Shown piece by piece: positions 20,536-30,043 of a stretch of 64,000 nucleotides of DNA. The position numbers and the translations under genes were made by a program. The stretch's first letter is position 1; every line of letters starts with the position of its first letter. The DNA comes from JAGNXB01 sp942490895 (GTDB taxonomy: Bacteria > Bacteroidota > Bacteroidia > Chitinophagales > Saprospiraceae). The stretch covers positions 1 to 64,000 of the forward strand of contig CALNZC010000091.1 in the NCBI GenBank assembly GCA_942490895.1. Reading direction: 5' to 3'. The notes below the pieces were generated by a model. That model was not told the DNA's origin. It saw only the letters and a program-made list of their open reading frames with translations, and did not search any database.

Positions 20536-20674
20536 TTGGTCTGATTTAGAATGGTCCGAAACAGCCTGGAAGGGCAGGAAAAATTTGCGATCCCATAAAT
20601 TTATACCCGGATAACATTCACGGCAACTCGACATACAGATATCCGCATTTTGCCTGCTTGATTGTAAAACACAA

Positions 20675-21652
20675 TTATTTTCCTGCACCGATCATTTGGA
20701 GGATCTTCTCCAGCTTCGGTGCCAGAATGATCTCAACCCTTCGATTTCGAGCCTTGCCTTCAGCCGTATCATTACTGGTCAAGGGCAGGTAGAAGGCCCG
20801 TCCGGCGGCAGTCACCTTTTCCGCGGGGACACCTTCCTTTGTCAGGATTTTAACGACAGAGGAAGCTCTGCCGACGCTGAGATCCCAATTGAGGTCTGCA
20901 CTGCCATCTGTGTCCGTATGCCCTTCGACCATGATCTCGATATCTTCCTGCACCTTCAGGACACCAGCCAACTGACGCAGAGCTTTCACCCCCTTGGGAT
21001 CGACCACATCGCTGCCAGATGGGAAGAGCAGATTCTGGCTCAAGGAAACATATACCCGTCCATCCTCTTCGCGCACCGAAAGATCTGCGGATGAATACCC
21101 GCGCAATGCTTCCAGTAGACCGGTCCGGAGACTGGACAATGCTTTCTCCCGATCGTCCAGAAGTCCATTGAGTTCAGCGATTCGCTTTTCTTTTTCGGCC
21201 AGGTCTGCAGCCAGTTGATCCGCACGTTTCTGGCGTTGATCCATCGCTTTGGCCAGGCTATCCTGGGCGACTGCTCGACGGTTGATCTCGGCTTCTTTGG
21301 CCAGGATCTCGTTGACCAGTGCTTGTTTTTCATCTGAAGAGGCATTGAGCAAGGCCTGATTCTGGCCAATCAGATCCTCCAACCGCCGATTGAGATCGTC
21401 GCGAGCTGCCTCCAGCCCCTGGATGATACTTTGCTGGTGCTTCATTTCTTCCTTGCAGACCACCAGGTCTTGCTGGAGGTTTCGCCGGGCGGCTTCACAT
21501 TCATTTTTCTGGTCGCGTACTTCCAGCAAGGCCTGGTATTCGCGATCAAGCAGGTCCCTGGACTGAGCAAGGGCATCATATTTGCGCTGAGTCACACAGG
21601 AGGACATCAGAGCAATCATGAAGAAAATGGACAAGGAAGATTGGATAGACAT
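20675..21652 (-). CDS. OmpA-family peptidoglycan-binding lipoprotein with coiled coil
   Basis: 325 residues. Lipoprotein signal ending MIALMSSC, then a long coiled coil at about 25-190 with many Glu/Arg/Gln heptads (ELNGLLDDREKALSSL). A C-terminal OmpA domain at about 205-320 follows: SQNLLFPSGSDVVDPKGVKAL, then VEGHTDTDG and RNRRVEIIL. This domain holds diaminopimelate in peptidoglycan, so the protein tethers the outer membrane to the wall. A -7 box (TATTTTTG on the minus strand, 21671-21678) stands 19 bases before the ATG. Confidence 0.92.
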   Translation of the reverse strand: MSIQSSLSIFFMIALMSSCVTQRKYDALAQSRDLLDREYQALLEVRDQKNECEAARRNLQQDLVVCKEEMKHQQSIIQGLEAARDDLNRRLEDLIGQNQALLNASSDEKQALVNEILAKEAEINRRAVAQDSLAKAMDQRQKRADQLAADLAEKEKRIAELNGLLDDREKALSSLRTGLLEALRGYSSADLSVREEDGRVYVSLSQNLLFPSGSDVVDPKGVKALRQLAGVLKVQEDIEIMVEGHTDTDGSADLNWDLSVGRASSVVKILTKEGVPAEKVTAAGRAFYLPLTSNDTAEGKARNRRVEIILAPKLEKILQMIGAGK

Positions 21653-21670
21653 GGGATGTGAACTTTGCTA

Positions 21671-21678
21671 CAAAAATA
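21671..21678 (-). promoter_or_regulatory. -7 box (TATTTTTG, minus strand) of the OmpA-family gene
   Basis: An exact TAnnTTTG match 18 bases before the ATG at 21652, in an AT-rich gap between two divergent genes. Confidence 0.38.
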
Positions 21679-21762
21679 CATGGATAATAGAGATGCTCAT
21701 ATTTTGCCCTTAATTCCTCTGCTTCATTGAACAATCACCCCCGCATTGAACGTTTGACTACC

Positions 21763-22988
21763 ATGCACGCTGAAGCCACCCAAGTGATGACCTCTACTGA
21801 GCAGGTCACCATTGATATCCTGCGATCGGTCAACGATGATCCTTCCGGATGGGACCAGGCTGTATCCCATAACAACCTGTTTCTCCAGCGTCCTTACCTG
21901 ACCGTATTAGAACAATTCCCTCCGAAGGGCCTCCAATTCCGATATGCCATTATCCGCAGGGGAGGTGAGCCGATCGGTGTGGTTTATGGCCAGGTCTTAT
22001 ATTTCAACGGAGCGGAAAGCATTCGTTATCAGCAAGCTTCAGGACCCACTGCTTGTTTCTTCAGCACGTTTGGCCAGTTCCTGCGGGGCCTTGTTGCACG
22101 ACAAGTTGGCTTTTATTCACTTGTATGTGGCAATTTGATGTTGTCTGGTCATCATGGATTTTCATTTCATGAAGAGCCTCCTGATGAGACGGGGCTGGTC
22201 GATCAGGCGATGCGGCTCATGCGAAAGGAACTGGAGGCGGAAGGCTTCCCTGTCTCTATTCTGCTACTGAAAGATTTCTACCCCGAAAAAGCAGACGTCG
22301 TTGATGGCTTCCGTCAACATCAATATCATTCTTTCCATATTCTGCCGAGCATGGTGATGTCGCTGCGTTCGGAATGGAACCACTATGATGATTATCTCGC
22401 TGATCTGAGCAGTAAGTACCGGGTTCGGGCCAAGAAGGCGCGCAAAGTATTGGCAAAGGATGTCGTCCGCAAGACGCTCAGCCTTGAAGATGTTCGCGCC
22501 TTCACAGCATGAGATTCACGCATTATACCAGGAGATCGCCGATGACTCCGGATTCAATGTGAATCACCCTGGAGGAGAATTATTTGAAGGCATGAAAGCC
22601 GCCTTTGGGAGATGATTTTATCGTCCGGGGCTATTACAAAGGAGAACAACTGATCGGCTTCTTAACGGGAGTCATCAACCATGATGGAGAATTTGAAGCC
22701 CACTTCCTGGGATACGACAATCGTTGGAATCCAGTATACAAGCTTTACTTCAACATGTTACTTGATCTGATCGAGCTGGGTATTGATCAAGGCGCAAAGC
22801 ATATCATTTTTGCACGTACTGCTGAGGAGATCAAGAGTAGTGTCGGGGCCGAGGCCATCGACCTCATCTGCTATATCCGTCATCGCAGTTCATTTACCAA
22901 TCGGTTTATTCGCCCCTTGCTCGATTACCTCAATCCTGTCGATGACTGGTCGCCGCGTCATCCATTCAAGCAAGTCGATCACGACTGA
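21763..22988 (+). pseudogene. FemAB/BioF2-like acyl or aminoacyl transferase, two frameshifts
   Basis: Read through three frames this gives about 408 residues. The first piece ends in a basic region, SSKYRVRAKKARKVLAK, followed by SLEDVRAF. The middle piece, in another frame, is HEIHALYQEIADDSGFNV, and the last begins DDFIVRGYYKGEQLIGFLTG. This succession is typical of the double-GNAT FemAB/BioF2-like fold. Breaks lie near 22507 and 22612 (after GGG). The substrate is unknown. ATG at 21763 is preferred over TTG at 21727. It converges with the gene at 22989 without a gap. Confidence 0.65.
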
Positions 22989-23420
22989 TCATAATCTCCC
23001 CGCTGAATCTCCGCTGGCCGGCATATTCGAGTAACTCTCTTTAAAGCCGGCATGTCCCGGACCTTCCACACCCGCCATTTGATCTTGTAAGCTCTGGGCC
23101 ACATCCAGGTAGGATGCAAAATAGGCGGGGTTGTCGTTGACAAATTCACTCAACACTGGTGCCGATTTGGGCTGCCCGTCGATCACCCACCAAAAGCCTG
23201 CGGCAATGATCAGCACTGCTGCGATACGAACCAGGATGCGGCCGATCCGATAGATCGGTGATACTGGGCGTACCGACTGATGTTGATCCAATTGGTTGCT
23301 CAACGTAAGCCAGCTGGCCTCTTTCGGTTGAACAGACAGGTCATCACTGGCCGAGCGCATCGAGTCTTCCCAGGATTGGGGTTGTTCCGTAGAAGAAAAA
23401 GGTGAATCAGGAGAGTTCAT
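22989..23420 (-). CDS. Putative membrane partner (anti-sigma-like) of the ECF sigma factor
   Basis: 143 residues with one membrane helix at about 62-80 (RILVRIAAVLIIAAGFWWVI). The cytoplasmic N-terminus has a SWLTLSNQLDQHQ segment like those in Bacteroidota sigma-operon partners. The C-terminal half would lie in the periplasm. There is no zinc-binding HxxxCxxC motif. Its ATG overlaps the end of the sigma-factor gene by 14 bases, so the two are translationally coupled; this is the main reason for the anti-sigma suggestion. Confidence 0.6.
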   Translation of the reverse strand: MNSPDSPFSSTEQPQSWEDSMRSASDDLSVQPKEASWLTLSNQLDQHQSVRPVSPIYRIGRILVRIAAVLIIAAGFWWVIDGQPKSAPVLSEFVNDNPAYFASYLDVAQSLQDQMAGVEGPGHAGFKESYSNMPASGDSAGRL

Positions 23421-23949
23421 GTCGAGGTTTATTTTCGTTTGGGCTGATCCATGTAGCCAGGCGTTTCCTGGCCTGGATCAATTGGGATTTTGATGTATTC
23501 AGGCTGATATTCAAGAGTTCGCCAATCTCCTTGTGGGTGTAGCCTTCCAGGACATACAGATTGATGATCGTGCGATATCCAAGTGGTAGTTTTTGGAGCA
23601 AGTCCAGTACTTCTGCCGCTTGCAGACGATCCTGAGGGTCCGGATCCGTTGAGGGCATCCGGGCAGGCAGTTCATCCGACCATTCCAGCTTCTTCTTTCT
23701 GAGCAACATCAGGCATTCATTCACGGCTATCCGGCGAATCCAGCCATGGATGGTGCGCGGGTCTCGTAGCGTATCCAGGCTGGTCAGACTTTTGAACATG
23801 GATTGAATCATGGCATCCTCTGCTTCTGCGTCTCCCGGCAGGTAGCGTCGGCAAGCACCCAGGACCACCGGAGCGAACTGCTGGTAGAAGGTGGCCTGTG
23901 CCTGGCGATTTCCCTGGCGACATTTATCGATCAGATCGGATAGATCCAT
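23407..23949 (-). CDS. ECF RNA polymerase sigma factor
   Basis: 180 residues from ATG 23949 (homologues begin MDLSDLIDKCRQGN; the reading from 24027 adds an unlikely leader). Sigma-70 region 2 is at about 10-80 (CRQGNRQAQATFYQQFAPVVLG, then IHGWIRRIAVNECLMLLRKKK). Region 4 is at about 115-170 with the helix-turn-helix YTHKEIGELLNISLNTSKSQL. It recruits RNA polymerase to a specific promoter set. Co-transcription with the membrane protein downstream suggests control by an envelope signal. Confidence 0.92.
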   Translation of the reverse strand: MDLSDLIDKCRQGNRQAQATFYQQFAPVVLGACRRYLPGDAEAEDAMIQSMFKSLTSLDTLRDPRTIHGWIRRIAVNECLMLLRKKKLEWSDELPARMPSTDPDPQDRLQAAEVLDLLQKLPLGYRTIINLYVLEGYTHKEIGELLNISLNTSKSQLIQARKRLATWISPNENKPRHELS

Positions 23950-24028
23950 AACTACAGCGTAGATGCGCGAAAAATAGGATTTGGTGGTTCGTTTGTCCGC
24001 AAAATCCTCCCTCCGGTACAAAATCACC

Positions 24029-24036
24029 TATTTTTG
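24029..24036 (+). promoter_or_regulatory. -7 box (TATTTTTG) before the lysA-like gene
   Basis: An exact TAnnTTTG match 18 bases before the ATG at 24055; a -33 element is not clear. Confidence 0.38.
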
Positions 24037-24054
24037 CGACTTAAACCAGGACAC

Positions 24055-25321
24055 ATGCATCTTCAGGACGGACAGTATCAATTTTCCGGTGGGCTATCAG
24101 TAACAGATATTGCCACCAAATATGGTACTCCTCTTTATGTCTATGAGGCGGACATCATGTACCGGCAATACCGTCGGTTATGTGACGCCTTTTCTATCCC
24201 CAATGCCCGAATCTACTACGCCTGCAAGGCCAATACCAATTTGCAGATCCTCCGCCTGTTGAACAGTTGGGGGGCCGGATTGGATTGTGTGTCCATCCAG
24301 GAGGCATCCCTTGGGTATCAAGGCCGGATTCACCCCGGGCAACATTCTGTTCACGCCGAACTGTGTCTCTGGAAGAGTATGAAAGGCTGTATAACGATCG
24401 GTACACTGATCAATATTGACAATATTTCCATTCTGGAGCAATTTGGGCAGGCTCATCCGGGAGCCAAGGTGTGCATCCGGATCAACCCGCACATTATGGC
24501 GGTGGGAACTCCAGATTTCTACGGGCAACATTGATTCCAAGTTTGGCATCTCCATTCACCAACTCCCGCACGTATTACGCGTGGTCGAGTCGACCGGAAT
24601 CCAGATCGCAGGTCTGCACATGCATACCGGATCCGATATTCTGGATGTGGAAGTTTTCCTGAATGCCTGTGACATCCTTTTCGGCGTGGCGGCCAGCTTC
24701 CCCAATCTGGAATACATCGATTTTGGGAGTGGCTTCAAAGTCCCCTACAAGGAAGACGATGTCTCCACAGACGTGGAGGAATTCGGAAAGGAGATCAGCC
24801 AGCGTTTTCAGAATTTCTGCCAGTCCTACGGCAAAGAGCTGACGTTGATGTTTGAACCCGGCAAATTCCTGGTCAGTGAATCCGGAACATTCCTGGTGCG
24901 AACGAATGTGATTAAAACCACGGTCTCCACTGTCTTTGCAGGTGTGGATTCCGGCCTCAACCACATGATCCGGCCGATGTTCTACAACGCCTGGCATTCC
25001 ATTGAGAATGTATCCAACCCGGACGGCCGGACCCGGATCTATACGATTGTCGGATACATCTGTGAAACAGACACATTTGCGGTTGACCGGAAGCTGACTG
25101 AAGTCCATGAAGGGGATATCCTGGCATTTCATAATGCCGGTGCATATTGCTACAGCATGTCGTCCAACTACAATTCCCGGTTTCGACCACCTGAGGTGTT
25201 GATCTGGAAGGGCAAGGACTATCTTATACGCAGACGTGAGACCCTGGAGGATCTACTTGCTCTCCAGCAACATGATATCCTGCCCTTGGACACTGCCGCA
25301 ACCCCACCGGAGTCAGAATGA
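24055..25321 (+). pseudogene. lysA: Diaminopimelate decarboxylase, frameshifted
   Basis: PLP-dependent fold-III decarboxylase of about 405-420 residues making lysine from meso-diaminopimelate. The PLP lysine lies in YYACKANTN, then HTGSDI, GSGFKV, FEPGKFLVSE and the C-terminal GAYCYSMSSNYNSR are seen. Between about 24330 and 24530 the homologous sequence jumps through all three frames: GQ-ILFTPNCVS after an apparent extra C, LEEYERLYND after a lost CT, and STGNIDSKFG after another change. Three indels in 200 bases of a normally essential gene point to sequence errors. A related carboxynorspermidine-type decarboxylase is the alternative family member. Confidence 0.86.
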
Positions 25322-25875
25322 GAATCTGGATGAGGGTCTGGCTGATCTGCACCGTTGTTTTCAGCGGAGCCTGTCAAACCGACGAAATAGATATCCTGAC
25401 CGCTGTTCGAGAGGACAGCTTACGATTTGAGCAAGGCGGTGTCTATCCCTTGTCTCTTTCGGATACGTCGACGACGACCCTCTTTCTGGCGGCATATCGG
25501 CCCTCCCTGGACCCCAATGCGTTGATCCGACAAGGAAACGCGCTGGAGCACCTCTTTCGTCATTCCGTTTTGACCGGCCTTCATGTTTTGAACCGGCCCG
25601 CTGCATACGACCTGATCCGGCCGTTGGCCGATCAGCAATCTCTGGATCCCCAGTCCTTTACATTTCGGGAGGGTGCCGATGTTCTGGACCGTTTATTGCT
25701 TGAAGAAAAAGGTCGTCCTCAGCTGATCGTGAGTAGTGTTACGTCACGAGCAGCGATGATTTCTGACCGTATAGAACCTGATTGGCAGGAAGAAGACGAC
25801 GACTCATCCAGTCAATTGGTTGTCATCATCCATCATCCAAATGCAGGCATTCAACTGATGAAATTCCCGTATTGA
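25318..25875 (+). CDS. Lipoprotein of unknown function, coupled to lysA
   Basis: 185 residues. The lipoprotein signal (VWLICTVVFSGAC) gives Cys near residue 19. The mature protein has no recognised domain and ends acidic then hydrophobic (EEDDDSSSQLVVIIHH). Its ATG overlaps the lysA stop (ATGA), so the two are co-translated. It lies just before valS, with 66 bases between. Confidence 0.68.
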   Translation: MRIWMRVWLICTVVFSGACQTDEIDILTAVREDSLRFEQGGVYPLSLSDTSTTTLFLAAYRPSLDPNALIRQGNALEHLFRHSVLTGLHVLNRPAAYDLIRPLADQQSLDPQSFTFREGADVLDRLLLEEKGRPQLIVSSVTSRAAMISDRIEPDWQEEDDDSSSQLVVIIHHPNAGIQLMKFPY

Positions 25876-25941
25876 TCACCAGAACTGCGGAAAAAATCGA
25901 ATATTTGGCACAATAGCTGAACGCAACTAATAAAGACAACT

Positions 25942-28662
25942 ATGGAGTCCCATTATCAACCCTCTGCCATCGAACAAAAATGGTATCCGCTGTGGATGGA
26001 CAAGGGGTATTTTACTTCTGTTCCAGATGATCGGGAACCATATACTATCGTGATGCCTCCTCCGAACGTGACGGGCATCCTGCATATGGGCCATATGTTG
26101 AATAATACGGTACAGGATATCCTGATCCGCCGTGCGCGCCTGGAGGGGAAAAATGCCTGTTGGGTGCCGGGCACTGACCATGCCTCCATTGCTACGGAGG
26201 CCAAGGTGGTGCACATGCTCCGAGACCGGGGCATTAAAAAGAGTGATATCAGCCGGGAGGAATTTCTCGGATATGCTTTCGAGTGGAAGGAGAAGTACGG
26301 TGGTATCATCCTGGACCAGCTGAAGCGGCTGGGGGCATCCTGCGACTGGGACCGGACACGGTTTACTATGGAGGATTCACTTTCCGAAGCAGTCCTCAAG
26401 GTCTTTGTGGACCTGCATGGCAAAGGGAAGCTGTATCGCGCATTGCGGATGACCTATTGGGATCCGGAGGCCAAGACAGTGCTTTCCAATGAAGAGGTCA
26501 TCTACAGCGAAGAAAAAGACACGCTATACTATCTGACCTACCCGCTTTCTGACGATCCCAAAAACGGGGTCACCATCGCCACTGTTCGCCCGGAAACCAT
26601 CCTGGGGGATACGGCCGTGGCTGTCCATCCGGAAGACCCTCGGTATCAGCATTTGATCGGAAAAACGGTTCGGGTGCCCTTGATCAATCGGGACATTCCG
26701 ATCATCGGGGATACCTATGTCGATCAGGAGTTTGGTACGGGTGCGCTGAAGATCACACCGGCTCATGATCCGAATGACTATGAGATCGGTCAGCGGCATA
26801 ACCTGGAGACGATCAATATCCTGACGGAGGATGGCCGGTTGAATGAGGCTGCCGGCATGCTGGTGGGTGAAGACCGTTTTGCAGCCAGGAAGCAAATCTT
26901 GCCTCTACTGGAGGAAGGAGGTTTTTTGACCAAGACAGAGGACTATGTCCACAAAGTGGGGCGTTCAGAACGCACTCAAAGCATTGTGGAGCCACGACTG
27001 ACCTTACAGTGGTTTCTGGATATGAAGGATTTTGCCCGAGATGCGTTGTCGGCTGTCCAGGACGGGGATGTGGAATTCCACCCACCCCACTTCATCAATA
27101 TGTATCAGAACTGGCTGAACCCGGACAATATCCGGGACTGGTGTATCAGTCGGCAACTGTGGTGGGGTCAACGGATTCCTGCCTGGTATCTGGAACAGAA
27201 CGTGAGACCGAAAATCCGCAATCCTTTTGTCGCCTCAACGCTGCTGAAGCCCTTGAAAAAGGCACGGGTAGAAACCGGCAATGACGAACTGAATCTGACT
27301 CTGTATCAGGATGAGGATGTGGTCGACACCTGGTTTTCCTCCTGGCTGTGGCCAATCAGTGTGTTTGATGGGTTTAAAGACACCAAGGAGCTGGACTACT
27401 ACTACCCGACTCAAACTCTGGTGACGGGTTGGGATATCATCTTCTTCTGGGTGGCCCGGATGATCATGGCCGGTTATGAGTGGGCACCTGCCTTATTGGG
27501 CAAGGAGAAGTCTATGCCCTTTGAGCATGTGTATTACACGGGTATGGTCCGCGACAATAAGCGGAGGAAGATGAGCAAGTCTCTGGGGAATAGCCCGGAT
27601 GCGGTGGCCCTCCTGGAGAAATACGGAGCTGATGGGGTGCGCTTTGGACTCCTCTCTGCGGCATCCGCAGGTGGCGATATCATTTTTGACGCCCCATTTG
27701 ATCAGAAGACCCAATCCATCGTCAACGAAAGTCAGTTGTGCGATCAGGGGCTGCGATTCTGCAATAAAATGTGGAATGCACTCCGCTTGATCAAGCAATG
27801 GGAACTGGTGGATGAAGCACCGACACCAGAGGCCGTACAGATCAATACATTAGCCACGGATTGGATGCAGGAGAAGTTGGCCATCCTCCAGAAAGAATTA
27901 ACGGATGATTATGCCCAGTTCCGGCTTTCCGATGGAGTCAAGCGTCTCTACCGGTTTATCTGGGATGATTTCTGCAGCTGGTATCTCGAACTGGTCAAGC
28001 CAGTGTACGGCTCTCCTTTGGATCGCGCAACGTACGAGCGAACGGTTGACTATTACACCGAACTGATGAATTTGCTTCATCCGTTCATGCCTTTTGTCAC
28101 GGAAGAGATCTGGCATTTGCTGCGGGATCGCCAGGAAGGTGAGGATTGCATGATCACGGCCGTACCATGTTCGTCCTGTGTGGATCCGCAACGGGTGGAC
28201 GATATGGCCCTGATGAATGAGATGGTCTCCCGGGTCCGCGAGTTACGTGCAGACAAGCAGATGCCCATGCGGGACACTCCGGAAGCCTGGTATGTTCATT
28301 CCGAAAAGGCAGAAACGCTTTTTGCTCAACCGGGAACGATAGCATTGGTGTGTAAAATGGCGAATCTGTCCAGCCTGACAGCCGTCACAGAAGAGCCTGC
28401 TCAAAGTCTGCCCGTGATGGCGGGCACTGAAAAGCTCTATATGGCGTACACGGCGGAAGTGAATGTTGAAGAAGAAAAGGAAAAGCTGACCGAGGAGATC
28501 CAATACACCAAAGGATTTATTCAGTCTGTCGCGAAGAAACTCGCCAATGAACGATTTGTGGCGGGTGCGCCGGCGGATGTGGTTGACCGGGAGCGTCAGA
28601 AGATGGCGGATGGGGAGACCAAGTTGAAGAGTCTGGAGGAAAGTCTGGCGGCGTTGGGGTGA
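25942..28662 (+). CDS. valS: Valine--tRNA ligase
   Basis: 906 residues, class I synthetase. The HIGH motif is in PPPNVTGILHMGHML near residue 40, the editing domain has VRPETILGDTAVAV, and the KMSKS loop is RRKMSKSLGNSPD near residue 542. ARF-like tRNA-binding helices follow, and a C-terminal coiled-coil arm with EEEKEKLTEEIQY and VVDRERQKMADGE near the end is typical of ValS. The length is normal and the gene is intact over 2.7 kb. It is the last gene before the first repeat island. Confidence 0.97.
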   Translation: MESHYQPSAIEQKWYPLWMDKGYFTSVPDDREPYTIVMPPPNVTGILHMGHMLNNTVQDILIRRARLEGKNACWVPGTDHASIATEAKVVHMLRDRGIKKSDISREEFLGYAFEWKEKYGGIILDQLKRLGASCDWDRTRFTMEDSLSEAVLKVFVDLHGKGKLYRALRMTYWDPEAKTVLSNEEVIYSEEKDTLYYLTYPLSDDPKNGVTIATVRPETILGDTAVAVHPEDPRYQHLIGKTVRVPLINRDIPIIGDTYVDQEFGTGALKITPAHDPNDYEIGQRHNLETINILTEDGRLNEAAGMLVGEDRFAARKQILPLLEEGGFLTKTEDYVHKVGRSERTQSIVEPRLTLQWFLDMKDFARDALSAVQDGDVEFHPPHFINMYQNWLNPDNIRDWCISRQLWWGQRIPAWYLEQNVRPKIRNPFVASTLLKPLKKARVETGNDELNLTLYQDEDVVDTWFSSWLWPISVFDGFKDTKELDYYYPTQTLVTGWDIIFFWVARMIMAGYEWAPALLGKEKSMPFEHVYYTGMVRDNKRRKMSKSLGNSPDAVALLEKYGADGVRFGLLSAASAGGDIIFDAPFDQKTQSIVNESQLCDQGLRFCNKMWNALRLIKQWELVDEAPTPEAVQINTLATDWMQEKLAILQKELTDDYAQFRLSDGVKRLYRFIWDDFCSWYLELVKPVYGSPLDRATYERTVDYYTELMNLLHPFMPFVTEEIWHLLRDRQEGEDCMITAVPCSSCVDPQRVDDMALMNEMVSRVRELRADKQMPMRDTPEAWYVHSEKAETLFAQPGTIALVCKMANLSSLTAVTEEPAQSLPVMAGTEKLYMAYTAEVNVEEEKEKLTEEIQYTKGFIQSVAKKLANERFVAGAPADVVDRERQKMADGETKLKSLEESLAALG

Positions 28663-28765
28663 TGGATTCCTGATTCCTGATTCCTGCGTTCCAAGTTCCA
28701 AATTCCAAATTCCAAGTTCCTGGGTTGTCACTTCTGGACTACTGCTTAAAATAATTGATGCTGGT

Positions 28766-28782
28766 GCCGGTGTCTCACCGGC
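28766..28782. repeat. Hairpin GCCGGTG-TCT-CACCGGC
   Basis: A perfect 7-bp stem with a TCT loop; identical to copies at 49957, 50346 and 50721 in the second island. Confidence 0.8.
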
Positions 28783-28835
28783 AGCGCGAGACGAATTACT
28801 CCAAATTTCCATTTCAAAAAAAAGGATAATCCAGG

Positions 28836-28850
28836 GCGGTGTCTCACCGC
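28836..28850. repeat. Hairpin GCGGTG-TCT-CACCGC
   Basis: The same CGGTG-TCT-CACCG core as the other hairpins of the family but with a 6-bp stem and a different closing pair; flanked by GG and ATGGG. Confidence 0.75.
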
Positions 28851-29292
28851 ATGGGATCTGCGTTTCTTTTTGAGGGAGGATGTACCAGCGTTCCTGGTTC
28901 TTGATTTCTTCGTCTCCCTGTCTTGTTGATTGCGTCCCTTCAGGGCTTGCAACCATTTTCAGGCAAAGTCATGGTTCCTCATTCCTGGTTCTTTCTTCCT
29001 CGAAATCACGAAATAACGCCTTAACGAAATAACGCCTCCAGAAATCTCAGGAAGAGTTAACAGCTATCAACTTACACCAGTCTCGGTCTTCGGTCCTGGT
29101 TCCTGATTCCTCATTCCTCATTCCTCATTCCTGCGTTTCTGGTTCCTGCATTCCTGCATGCCAGGTGCAGGCTGGATTCCTGGTTGGTTGCCCTCCCTGT
29201 ATCCAGGGTTGATCGTAGGTAGCCTTCGTCGTAAGCAGTGGGTAATCCATCACACCAAAGCCCTTATTTTCATGCTGGTTCTGGTTCAATAG

Positions 29293-29312
29293 CCCCGGGT
29301 TTAAACCCGGGG
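29293..29312. repeat. 20-bp perfect palindrome CCCCGGGTTTAAACCCGGGG
   Basis: Self-complementary over 20 bases; related in shape to 29530-29549, 29836-29855 and 51122-51141. Confidence 0.75.
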
Positions 29313-29333
29313 GTTAGGATGGGACACCTCCTG

Positions 29334-29378
29334 GTTTTGGCGGCATTTTTGCCGATTCTGCAAAAATGATGACAAAAC
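29334..29378. repeat. 45-nt imperfect inverted element (TTTTG...CAAAA), copy 1
   Basis: The arms GTTTTGGCGGCATTTTTGC and GCAAAAATGATGACAAAAC are complementary except for the central GGCGG/TGATG block. Same design as 29771-29814 and 51163-51207. Confidence 0.65.
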
Positions 29379-29529
29379 AACCCTTGCTTTCTATCCTGAA
29401 AATACGTGTCAAATCCTCAGCCCTGCTTCCTCGTTCCTGCTAGCCGTGGGCTGGATTCCTTGTGAACGGATACATTCTTCCTTTGGGGGAAATGGTTGAA
29501 ACCATTTCTTGTTAGATTGAATCTTTAAC

Positions 29530-29549
29530 CCCAGGGTTGAAACCCTGGG
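29530..29549. repeat. Palindrome CCCAGGGTT-GA-AACCCTGGG
   Basis: 9-bp arms around GA; a sequence variant of the CCCCGGG palindromes, with paired changes in both arms. Confidence 0.7.
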
Positions 29550-29770
29550 CTACGGCGTATCTGGGTTGAACATTGACATAAAGGCTTTTCCCGTTCTGCG
29601 CAAAGCTGTTTTTGATGAACCTTTTATCAACTACCCTTCCTGTTCCCACACTATCTGCTATTATCGTAAAGTCTTACAATCCTTTACCCTCGAGTTTTGG
29701 ACATTAGAATTTTTGATTTGAAATTTATTTGTCATTTGGAATTTGACATTCGGAATTTCATCTTGGGTTT

Positions 29771-29814
29771 GTTTTGTCACCATGTTTGCGGGCCGGCAAA
29801 CATGCCGCCAAAAC
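29771..29814. repeat. 44-nt imperfect inverted element, copy 2
   Basis: Arms GTTTTGTCACCATGTTTGC and GCAAACATGCCGCCAAAAC; the outer and inner parts pair, the middle 4-5 bases do not. Confidence 0.65.
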
Positions 29815-29835
29815 AGATGTTTCTGATCATGCACA

Positions 29836-29855
29836 CCCCGGGCTAACGCCCGGGG
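29836..29855. repeat. Palindrome CCCCGGGC-TAAC-GCCCGGGG
   Basis: 8-bp GC-rich arms around TAAC, followed by GGACTCC-GCC-GGAGTCC at 29867-29883, a second 7-bp hairpin. Confidence 0.7.
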
Positions 29856-30043
29856 CTATTCATATTGGACTCCGCCGGAGTCCTGATTGTTTCAATCTCC
29901 AGAGGTTTGATCATTTGAGTTTGGAATTTGAATTTTAGCTGCCTACCGGCCCTTAGGTTTGTCTTTTGGAATTTGACATTTGATGCTTTCCGCATTGCTC
30001 CAGATAAAACCCCAAATTTTTACAGTTGGTAGCAACCAATTTT

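Larger units (their letters stand above)
28663..30043. repeat. Gene-free repeat island 1
   Basis: 1.38 kb without a credible gene. It holds degenerate 7-bp microrepeats (ATTCCTS units at 28665-28690 and 29095-29150; AATTCCA/AGTTCCA units at 28690-28725; further TTTGGAATTTGA-like units near 29735 and 29925), two CGGTGTCTCACCG hairpins, three CCC-GGG palindromes and two ~45-nt inverted elements, each listed separately. Short open frames here are chance readings of the repeats. The base composition is more AT-rich than that of the neighbours outside the hairpins. Confidence 0.75.

Noticed and set aside
28243..28956. A 237-codon minus-strand frame
   Set aside because: It is antisense to the end of valS and then runs into microrepeats and hairpins.
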